Below the pieces are notes generated by a model, which was given only the letters and a program-made list of their open reading frames with translations, ran no database searches and had not been told where the DNA came from. Positions 35,418-44,600 of a stretch of DNA of 64,000 bases are shown one piece after another. The translations under genes and the position numbers were made by a program. This DNA comes from Gavia stellata (taxonomy: Eukaryota; Chordata; Aves; Gaviiformes; Gaviidae). The stretch is from the NCBI RefSeq assembly GCF_030936135.1, contig NC_082596.1, positions 1 to 64,000 on the forward strand, read 5' to 3'. Position 1 is the stretch's first letter, and every line of letters starts with the position of its first letter.

Positions 35418-35462
35418 AACAAAGCGGCATTGAGCCGCTCCGGCCACAAAGGGCCCCTTGTT
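35418..35462 (+). promoter_or_regulatory. Paired SOX-like palindromes, module 3
   Basis: AACAAAG-N3-CATTGAG at 35418-35434 has the same half-sites and spacing as module 1. ACAAAGGGCCCCTTGTT at 35446-35462 is an almost perfect inverted pair. Flanking bases are also partly shared with module 1, so the two are probably duplicates of one element. It lies about 3.3 kb upstream of the secreted-protein gene. Confidence 0.4.
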
Positions 35463-35689
35463 GGGCTGCCGGGGGTGCGGGGCAGGGACGGGACCCCCCG
35501 GGACGGGACCCCCCGGCCCCCTCCCCACCCAGCCACGGCTGTGCGGGTCGGGGCGCCCCGGGAAGGGGGTGCTGCCTGCCTGGGGGAGCCCGGCGGGGGG
35601 GGGGGGCCCCCAGGGCGGCCCCGGGGAAGCGAGGCCGGGGCAGCTGGGGGGACCCCGGGGCTGCTGCGAGGGGGGGCCAGGGGTGCTCA

Positions 35690-36710
35690 GCACCCACAGC
35701 ATGCCCCGCACCCCCAGCACGGGGTGCCCAGCACCCCAAGGTGCTCAGCACCCAACCATGCACAGCACCCCCAGCACGGGGTGCCCAGCACCCCAACACA
35801 AGGTGCACAGCACCCACAGCATGCCCCGCACCCCCAGCACGGGGTGCCCAGCACCCCAAGGTGCCCAGCACCCCCACCATGCTCAGCACCCCAGCACAGG
35901 GTGCCCAGCACCCCAAGGTGCTCAGCACCCAACCATGCACAGCACCCCCAGCACAGGGTGCCCAGCACCCCCACCATGCCCAGCACCCCAGCACAGGGTG
36001 CCCAGCACCCCAAGGTGCTCAGCACCCAACCATGCACAGCACCCCTAGCACGGGGTGCCCAGCACCCTAACACAAGGTGCCCAGCACGCCCACAGCCATG
36101 ACCAGCACCCCCAGCATGCGGTGCCCAGCACCCCAAGGTGCCCAGCACTCCCACCATTCCCAGCACCCCAACACAAGGTGCACAGCACCCCCACCATGCC
36201 CGGCACCCCAGCACAGGGTGCCCAGCACCCCAAGGTGCACAGCACCCCCACACCCATGCCCAGCACCCCAGCACAGGGTGCCCAGCACCCCAAGGTGCAC
36301 AACACCCCCACCATTCCCAGCACCCCAAGGTGCTCAGCACCCAACCATGCACAGCACCCCCAGCACGGGGTGCCCAGCACCCCAACACAAGGTGCACAGC
36401 ACCCCCAGCATGCCCGGCACCCCCAGCACAGGGTGCCCAGCACCCCAAGGTGCTCAGCACCCCCGCCATGACCAGCACCCCAGCACAGGGTGCCCAGCAC
36501 CCCAAGGTGCCCAGCACCCCCACACCCATGGCCAGCACCCCAGCACAGGGTGCCCAGCACCCCAAGGTGCCCAGCACCCCCACACCCATGGCCAGCACCC
36601 CAGCACAGGGTGCCCAGCACCCCAAGGTGCACAACACCCCCCACCATTCCCAGCACCCCCACCGTGCCCGGTACCCCCACCCTGCCCAGCACCCAGCACC
36701 CAGCACCCCT
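35690..36710 (+). repeat. Minisatellite F, CAGCACCCC array rich in palindromes
   Basis: This is a tandem array of modules CAGCACCCC, AAGGTGCTCAGCACCC, AACCATGCACAGCACCCC and AGCACGGGGTGCC, in mixed higher-order units of roughly 50-110 nt. Most joins create perfect short inverted repeats, for example GGGGTGC-CCA-GCACCCC at 35721-35737 and GGTGCT-C-AGCACC at 35740-35752. Open frames across it are artefacts of the repeat. Confidence 0.92.
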
Positions 36711-36809
36711 GGCCCTGGCAGTCCATGCAGGGGTGCTGGTCCTGCTGCCCCGTGTTGGGGTGCTGGTGGTCCCCATGGCGCCGGGCATGGGGGTCCCTGT
36801 TGCGGGTGC

Positions 36810-38300
36810 TGGGGGTCCCAGCTGTGATGCTGGGCCTGGGGGTCCCCCAAAGTGGTGCTGGGGGGGTCCCAGCTGGGGCTCCAGATTTGGGGGTCCTCAG
36901 AGCTGTGCCATGGTACCCAGGCATGGGTTTGGGGCTGGGTGTCCCCAAAGTGGTGTTGGGGGTCCCCAAAGGGGTGCTGGGGGGTCCCAGCTGTGATGCT
37001 GGGCCTGGGGGTCCCCAAAGTGGTGTTGGGGGTCCCCAAAGTGGTGCTGGGGGTCCTGGTCATGGCTTTGGCTCTGGGGTCCCCGCAGAGGTGCTGGGGG
37101 TCCCGGCCGTGGTGCTGGGCTTGGGGGTCCCTGAAGGGGGGTTCAACTTCCCGGCCATGGCTCTGAGCCCAGGGGTCCCCGGAATGATGCCGGTGCATCC
37201 CAGCCATGGCTCAGGGGTCCCCAAAGTGCTGCTGGGGGTCCCGACCATGGCTCGGGGGTCCCCAAAATAGTGCTGGGGGTCCCGGCCATGGCTCTGAGGT
37301 GCCCAAAATAGTGCTGGGGGTCTCGGTCGTGGCTCAGGGGTCCCCAGAATGGTGCTGGGGGTCCCGGCCATGGCTCGGGGGTCCCCGCAGGGGTCACAGC
37401 TGGGGCTCTGGATCTGGGGGTTCCCAGAGCTGTGCTGTGGGACCAGCTGTGGTGCTGGGTCTGGGGGTCCCCGAAAGAGTGCTGGGGGGTCTCGGCCATC
37501 AGGGGTCCCCAGAATGGTGCTGGAGGTCCCAGCCATGGCTCAGGGGTCCCCAAAATAGTGCTGGGGGGGTCCTGGCCATGGCTTGGGGCTCCCCAAAGTG
37601 CTGCTGGGGGTCCCAGCCGTGGCTCAGGGGTCCCCGAAATGGTGCTGGGGGTCCCAGCCATGGCTCAGGGGTCCCCAAAATAGTGCCTGGGGGCCCCGGC
37701 CATGGCTTGGGGGTCCCCCAAAGTGCTGCTGGGGGTCCCAGCCATGGCTCAGGGGTCCCCAAAGTGCTGCTGGGGGTCCCGGCCATGGCTCGGGGGTCCC
37801 AAAAGTGCTGCTGGGGGTCCCGGCCATGGCTCTGGGGTCCCCGAAATGGTGCTGGGGGTCCTGGCCATGGCTCTGAGGTGCCCAAAATAGTGCTGGGGGT
37901 CTCGGTCGTGGCTCAGGGGTCCCCAAAACGGTGCTGGGGGTCCCAGCCATGGCTCGGGGGTCCCCAAAGTGCTGCTGGGGGTCCCGGCCGTGGTGCTGGG
38001 CTTGGGGGTCCCTGAAGGGGGGTTCAAGTTCCCGGCCATGGCTCTGAGCCCAGGGGTCCCCGAAATGGTGCTGGGGGTCCCGGCCATGGCTAAGGGGTCC
38101 CCAAAACGGTGCTGGGGGGTCTCAGTCGTGGCTCAGGGGTCCCCAAATTGCTGCTGGGGGTCCCGGCCATGGCTCAGGGGTCCCCAAAATAGTGCTGGGG
38201 GGTCCCGGCCATGGCTCGGGGGTCCCAAAAGTGCTGCTGGGGGGTCCCGGCCATGGCTCTGGGGGTCCCCAAATTGCTGCTGGGGGTCCGGGTTTGGGGG
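36810..38300 (+). repeat. Minisatellite G, about 41-nt unit with higher-order repeat
   Basis: This array has units of about 41 nt of the form CTGGGGGTCCCAGCCATGGC plus TCAGGGGTCCCCAAAATAGT, about 35 copies with 1-2 nt length variation. A longer variant block at 37109-37181 recurs almost identically at 37990-38062, an offset of 881 nt. This shows that a large group of units was duplicated together. No gene is present. Confidence 0.92.
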
Positions 38301-38329
38301 TCCCCGCGGCTGCGCCGGCTCCCAGCGCG

Positions 38330-38600
38330 GCAGGGGCCGGGTCCCGGTGCGGGTCCCGGTGCGGGGGTCGCAGTGCCGGTGCGGGTCCCGGTGCGGATCC
38401 CAGTGCGGGTCCCGGTGCGGGTCCCGGTGCGGGATCGCAGTGCCGGTGCGGATCCCAGTGCGGGTCCCGGTGCGGGATCGCAGTGCCGGTGCGGATCCCA
38501 GTGCGGGTCCCGGTGCGGGGTCGCAGTGCCGGTGCGGGTCCCGGTGCGGGTCCCGGTGCGGGTCCCGGTGCCGGTGCCCGGCGGAGCCGCAGTGCCGGTG
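38330..38600 (+). repeat. Minisatellite H, 12-nt GGTGCGGGTCCC-type array
   Basis: This is about 270 nt of 12-nt units (GTCCCGGTGCGG) with variants GATCCCAGTGCG and GATCGCAGTGCC. It is CpG-rich, unlike arrays A, B and D, with one or two CpGs per unit. It ends about 10-15 nt before the inverted CCAAT box of the secreted-protein gene. Confidence 0.9.
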
Positions 38601-38610
38601 CCGGTGCGGC

Positions 38611-38722
38611 GGATTGGTTGGCCCGGTGCCACCTGGCTCCTCCCCAGCCCCATGCGGCTATAACGGCCCCGGGCGGCGCCGGACCCGTTCCCGCAGCGCC
38701 GCGTCCCCCCGCAGCCGCAGCC
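38611..38722 (+). promoter_or_regulatory. CCAAT/TATA promoter of the small secreted-protein gene
   Basis: An inverted CCAAT box (ATTGG, 38613-38617) lies about 45 nt before a TATA-like element, CTATAA at 38658-38663. The expected transcription start is then near 38690, leaving a 5' UTR of about 30 nt before the ATG at 38723. This spacing is typical of a focused, tissue-specific promoter and contrasts with the CpG-island promoters of DGAT1 and the CK2 gene. Confidence 0.6.
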
Positions 38723-41287
38723 ATGGCCGTGCCCCGCAGGTGAGCCCCGGGGACGGCGGGGACCCCCCCACCCCGGGCACGGGGGCCGAGGGGAAACGGG
38801 GACCCCCCACGCTGCCCACTCGCGGGTGCGCATCTCCCGGGCGGTGCTGGGGGGTCCCGGGGGGGCACGACCCGGGGGGGGGGTCCTGGGGGGCACCTCC
38901 CGGCACTTCTGGGGCGGCGTCTCCTGGAACCTTTGGGGGGTCCCAGCGCAGCTCTGGGGGGCATCTGCGGGGTGCACCCGACCCGCGGCGGTCCCCACTA
39001 CCCCGTACCCCACTGCTGGGCTGCCCCGACGCTCCCCGGCTGGTTGTGGGGTCCCCGGCACCCTCCGCACCCCCAGCCCGGCTCCGTCACAGGCAGGGAC
39101 AAGGCCAGGACACGGGGGCCACCGAGGCCGGGGGCTGCGGCACGGGGTGCTCCGTAAGAGGGGCCACCTCCTCCGGGCACCTCGTGTTGGGGTCCCCTCA
39201 GCCTGCCCTGTCCGGAGCTGGGGTGACGCCAGCACGGGGACGGGGACCGCAGCCCCACGCCCTGCCCGGAGCTGGGGTGACGCCAGCGCGGGGACGGGGA
39301 CCCAGGTAGGGGTCCCCAGGAAGGGGCTGGTGCGGGTGCTGGGGGGTCTGCGGGGCCCCTGGAGGGGGACTGGGAGCAGTGAGGGGTGCTCAGGGGTTCA
39401 GGGGTCCCCCAAACGCTGCGTCTCCTCTGCAGGGCCCCGGCGCTGGCCGTGGTCGTCCTGGTCGTGGCCGCTGTGATGGCCGATGGTAAGGGGGCTGTGG
39501 GGGCTGTGGGGAGAGGGCTGGGGGCACCCCGGGTGCCTGGGGGGGGTCCAGGCGGGTGCAGCCCCCTCGGCAGCGTGGGGGATCCCCATCTGGCTGAAGG
39601 GAGGGGGGGTCAGGCTGCATTCACGCTGGGGGACTCCTGGGGACCCCTGGCCCGGTCCCCGATCCCCCGGGGCAGTGGTGTCAGGGACGTGCTCCCCGGC
39701 CCGTGTCTGCCCCCCCGTGTCCCCACAGAGCCCGCGAGCACCCTGGACGTGGCCCTTTCTGCAGAAGGACAGACGCCAGGTAGGGGGACCAGGGCTGCCC
39801 CAGCGGGGGGGCCCTGCCCCACACAGCCCCCCCAGCATCGCCCGGCCGGGAGCTGGGACCTGCCTGCTCTGTGCCTCAGTTTCCCCCCCAGCCAAGGCCT
39901 GGAGGGGGGCTGGCAGTGGGACCCAGAGTGTGGGTGCCACGGGGCTCACGTCCCCCTGTCCGTCTCTTCCAGAGCCCGTCAGCCCCGCCAAGCTGGAGGC
40001 CTCCGGAGAGAGTGAGCGTCGGCCCGGGGACGTGGGAGCCAGACGGGGAGGCAGCCCTCGGCGAGCGTCTGGGGCCCACGGAGGGCGAGGGGTGGCCGGA
40101 CCCCCGGCTGGGGCATGGCTGGGGGGCGCGATCCCGGGGTCTCTGCCCCCCGGCTCCTCCTGACACCCCCTCTCCTCTTCCAGGTGATCTCACCACCTCG
40201 GCACAGCGCCTGGGCAAAGGTAGGGCTGGGGTCGGTGTGAGACGGCACGGCCGGGCGCTGGCTCGGGGCTGTGCCATGTGGGCATTGACCCTGCCCAGCA
40301 GGCATGGACCCCCGCCCTGCACGCAGGGACCCTCCAACATGGGCACGGACCCCTGCCCGGTGTGCACAGACCCCTGCCCGGTGTGCACAGACCCTTGCCC
40401 CTTGCCCAGGGACCACGCAATGCACGCACAGACCCCTGCCCGGCGGGCATGAACCCTCCCTGGGGTGCGCTGCACCGCGCGCAGGGCCCCCTCGCACCCG
40501 CGCCCCTGCCCGGCACACGCAGCCCGGCCCTGCTCACCTCTCCCGCAGGTCTGACCTCCGTCAGCTTCGAGGGCGCGGAGCGGTCGCCCGCCGACGACTC
40601 GACGCGGGAGTCCCTCAGCAGCGACTCCTCCAGCCTCGATGCCCTCAACAGCGGCTCCTTCAGCATGGATGCCCTCGCCGGCGAGGCCCGCGGCGGTGGG
40701 TGCCGGCGCTCTGCCCCGCGGGCAGCCCGGGGGTCCCCGCTCCTGTGCCGTCGGGTGCCGACCCCGTTCTCTCTGCCCTCCTGCAGGTCCCGTCGTGGAT
40801 GTCCCGGCCCAGTCCAACGAGTCGGAGGAGGGTGAGGCCCCGGTGCCGCGTCCCCCCCTGACCGGCTGAGCGTCCCCCCCGGGCTCCCTGCACCCTGCCC
40901 GGCACCCAGCCCAGGGCCCAGAGCTGGGGGTGCGGGGCCATCCCGAGCCTCCCGGGGGGGTAGATTGTCCTGGTCCCCTGCAGTTTCTTGCAGTCCCAGG
41001 GGTGCCCCGTTAGTTGGGGGTGCCCCGTTATCCAGGGGGCCGTATCATGGATGGGTGGGGGCCGTGCCGGTGCCTGCCCCCAGCCCCGGCATCTCCGCTT
41101 GCCCGCAGGAGTGGACCGCGACGTGGACTCGGAGGAGGCCCTGGCGTCCCAAGGTGATGGTGGGGCTGGGGGTGGCACGTGGTGGGACGGTGGGAGCGCT
41201 GCCGGGGCCGGCTGCGGGGACGGGGCGCATGGGGCAAGCGCCGGGTGCGCGGGGGCTGACGCAGCCTCTCCCTCCCCAGGGATCTGA
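38723..41287 (+). CDS. Unrecognised small acidic Ser-rich secreted protein (9 exons, 146 aa)
   Basis: I do not recognise this gene. Exons: 38723-38739, 39433-39485, 39729-39779, 39973-40011, 40184-40219, 40549-40695, 40787-40831, 41109-41153, 41280-41287. All introns are GT-AG; intron 1 is phase 2 and the other seven are phase 1, so exons 3-8 can be skipped or duplicated in frame. The start has MAVPRR, then the hydrophobic core LAVVVLVVAAVMA, a convincing signal peptide with likely cleavage after Ala22. The mature 124 aa are acidic and Ser-rich (SLSSDSSSLDALNSGSF), without cysteine and without a membrane segment. Ser-x-Glu motifs (S34, S51, S124, S127, S137) fit Fam20C phosphorylation; EASGE around S51 fits glycosaminoglycan attachment; N125-E-S is one N-glycosylation sequon. 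Phase-1 introns argue against the SCPP family. An extracellular matrix or mucin-like role is only inference. A pseudogene is unlikely, because the frame survives eight junctions. Confidence 0.78.
40300..40420 (+). repeat. Short intronic minisatellite (CACAGACCCCTGCCCGGTGTG units)
   Basis: Tandem copies of GACCCCTGCCCGGTGTGCACA at about 40350-40410, with degenerate flanking copies, lie in intron 5 of the secreted-protein gene. The unit is about 21 nt with three clear copies. It reads open in several frames and is not an exon. Confidence 0.65.
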
Positions 41288-41665
41288 GACGGCCGAGCTT
41301 CGCCGGAGATGCCTCCCGGGATGCCGTCCTCTCCCGAGCTTTCCTGCTGCCTCCCCATGTCCTCCCTGCCCCGGCTCTCTCCGCGCCCCGCCAGTCCTCG
41401 CCGTGGCCCCCGCAACCCCACCGCAGCCCCACGGCCCAGCCTGCACCCTGGCGTGGTGCACGGCGCCCCTCAGACCCCCACGCCGCTGGGGGTTTGCTGG
41501 GGGGCCGGGGGCTGCGGGATGCCCGGGGAGCGGGGTCCGCAGTGGGGCAGGGCCATGGGGGCGGCCGGACCCCTCCATGTGCCCCTGTGGTGGGGGCTGT
41601 GAGCAGAGCAGCCCCCGGCCGCCTGCGCCCCTCCGTGTCCCCCCCAATAAAGGTCCCTGCAGCAG
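41288..41665 (+). other. 3' UTR and AATAAA of the secreted-protein gene
   Basis: After the stop at 41285-41287 there are about 360 nt of GC-rich non-coding sequence. A canonical AATAAA then appears at 41646-41651, followed by a GTGTGGTGTGG-type GU-rich element at about 41669. This supports the gene being a real transcription unit. Confidence 0.7.
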
Positions 41666-44600
41666 CCGCGTGGTGTGGTGGAGCGGGGTGCTGGCACCTC
41701 ACGGCCGCCGGACCCACCGCCCAGCCCGGGGTGGGAGCAGTGCGGCTGCAGCCCCTCGCCTGGGCAGCGCCGTGGGGGTGCCGACGGAGGTACCGTCCCC
41801 CCCCGGCACGGAGCAGAGCTGCTCGGCGTGGGCTGGCCGGGGACCTTGGGGAGCGGAGAGGTGGGGTGCTGGGTGCAGAACCCCGGCGAGGCCCCAGCTG
41901 CCACCGGCTCCGCTACCGCAGGGCTCCCCGTGATTTGACCTGGCTGAGTCCGTCCTGCGGCGCTGGGGGACCGGGGCTGGCTCTGTCCCCGTCCCCAGCC
42001 CTCAGGTGATGGCACTGTGACTTCGCCATCGTGGTCCCCAGAAGCCAGCCCTGCTCCCGGCAGTGCCACCGTCCCCTCCCCAGCACCTCCCCAGCGCAAA
42101 CACCCCCAACCCCGGCCCCCTGCGTGCCGAGCCGCCAGCGCTGCATCGCACCCGGGGAGCCGCGGCCAACAGCGGCGCTCGTTAACGGGCTCTTCTGCCA
42201 ACATCTTTAATGAAGGCGTCAAACCCCATCCCCGCGAGTCCCCCGCCCCACTGCCCCGGCGCTAATCCCCGGCCCCTCCAGTGCGGATGCCCGTTCCCCG
42301 CCGGCAGCAGCGCCGGAGGCTGCCCGGCCCTGTCCTGCGCCCGCTCCGGATGCCCAAAGTTAACATGGGTTCAAAAAACACGATTAGGAGGCAATTTGGG
42401 GGGAAAAAAAAGAAAAATATACGGAGGGCTATTAAACACCTCGGTCCCACCTCCGGCGCGGGGCCCCAGGCTGCCGTTTGCTGGGAGGTGATGAAGTGTA
42501 CCAGGAATTAGCGCCGTGTGTTTGCCTTTCCCGCACACCTCGTCCTCGGTGGTGGCTGCGGGCAGGGCGGCGCTTGGGGCTGCCCCACGGCGCACTGCCC
42601 GTGCCTGTCCCCTCGCCCCACACCGGGGACACAGCTCTTCGCTCTCGCCGAGGCTGAGCTCAGCCCGGCTCTTGGCAGGTCCCTCCCTGGTCTCGTGTCC
42701 CCGCTGCCCGGGTCCCTTCCCGGTCCTTCCGGAGCCCTTCCCCGGAGGAGATGTGTCTCCGTTACCTGCGACATAAAGGCCAAAAAAGCTTTTTAATGAT
42801 TTTTTAATGCCACCTCGGTCACTACCTGGCTGATGCAGCCCCCACCGTGCCTCCGCGCCCATGCCGGGCTCAGCCCAGCCTCGGCTCCATCCGCCGGGAT
42901 TTTCTACAACCATTTTCCAGCATTCGCAAGTTGGGACCTGGTGGGGGGGATGACCCCCAACATTGGGGATGGCGGGATGGAGGTTAGTGAGGGGCCACCC
43001 CTGTGCAAAGGGACCCCCCAGAAGCTCCTGGACTTCCTCCGAGCTAAACTGGGGGTTCCCCATTGGGGTCCGCTCCCGGCCCCGGGAAAACGCTGCCATC
43101 CTACCCACGGCGATGGGAATCACCTGGGGGACCCCGCAATCCGCAGGGCTGTAAGTCCATGCGGGGGTCCCGGGGGGGTGCTACTGAGCAGCCCAGTGGG
43201 GCCCCTCCACCGCAGGTACCCCCCAGCCCCATTTCCACGTTGCAGCCCCTCTATGGGACCCTCTCCCCGCCGTCGCCCTGGGGCCATGCGCGGTTCATCG
43301 GGGCGACCCCACAGCGGCAGCGCGAGGGGCCCCGTCCCCCCGCACCTCATCAGCGGCTCTGTCCCCGCGGCGCTGCCGGTGCGGTGCTCGGCGGCTCCGG
43401 TTACCACTGGCTGGAGCGGGCGCGAAGGGGACGCAGGCGTCTTCGGCGGCGGGTGATGAATTAGGGGGGAAGTTTCCAGTGGCGGTGCTCAGCCCCGCCA
43501 GACATTTACCTCATTAGCCGGGATGAGATCATGCGAGCTGGCCGCCCGCGTCACACACGATTAGTTGGATCATTACGGCTCGCCCGGAGCGAGGGGCTCC
43601 TGCAGCACTCGGGGGACCCCCAGCCCCGGGGCTGCGGCGGGGCCACTGCCCCCAGCCACCCCCCGCACCATGCAGCCGCGGCGGCATCACCATGACTCCC
43701 CATCCCAGGGCGAGCAGGGCTCTGGGAGGGAAGAGCTTTACCCCAGATGTTGCCCCCTAAATGCGGGGGCACCGCTGGGACCTGCCCAAAGGCTTCCTGC
43801 CCCTTGGCACTGCCCTCTGCCCCCGGCAGCACCCGGCACCCAGCCCGGAGCACATCCTGCCCAGGCGGGTGCCAGTCCAGCACCTCCACCACCTCCCGCT
43901 CCAGCCGACTGCCGGCTCCAGCGTGCACGAAACCCCCCGGCCGCGGGCACCCACCGGGCTGCACAGAAGGACCCTGACCGAGGTACAAGATGGGGAAACC
44001 CCCCAAACTGCCAAGCGTTGTGCACGGCATCGCGCGCTGCAGCCATCCACGCGTCCTGCTGAGTCGTGTCCACAGACCACCCCCTGCTCCCCACTCCCCA
44101 CCACGTCCCCCCACCATTGCAGCCGCTCCGGGAGCTCCACAATGGGCACCCTGAGCCGGTCCCACTGAAGCGACACTCAGGACACCCGGAAAATGCCCGG
44201 TCTGGTGAGAACGGGGAGCACGGAGCCGGCACCCTGGGCACCCATAGGCAGCGAGTGCGTCCGAGGGCGGTAACCCACGTCAAGCCAAAGCTCCTGCCAG
44301 AAAGGCAGCCGGCCTGGGCCGAGGGTGTCAGGGGAGGGTGGATCCATCACTCCAGGGGTCAAACACCGCGGCGCTGGAAACCTGGTTTCCCAGGTTGTAC
44401 TTGTCTGTCTGTAGCTTCCAGCCCCGACACCGTTCCTGCCCCGACCTCCCGGCGCAGGCGTGAGCGCTGCCTCCCTTGCGATGCCCCCGCGCAGACCGGG
44501 CAGTCCCTCGCTGGGACGCATTACCCGCAGCGTGCGGTGATTTTGTTGGCTCCTACACCTTCTCAAGCAAAGGGATCGTTTCCAGCTGCCTCATTGACCC

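Noticed and set aside
35687-37207. 506-codon Cys/Trp/Gly-rich minus frame and matching plus frames
   Set aside because: It is generated by minisatellites F and G. There is no signal peptide, no domain and no unique sequence.
38723-41287. Membership of the SCPP (secretory calcium-binding phosphoprotein) family
   Set aside because: Composition is similar, but introns are phase 1 (phase 2 for the first) whereas SCPP introns are phase 0; there is also no SCPP neighbourhood.
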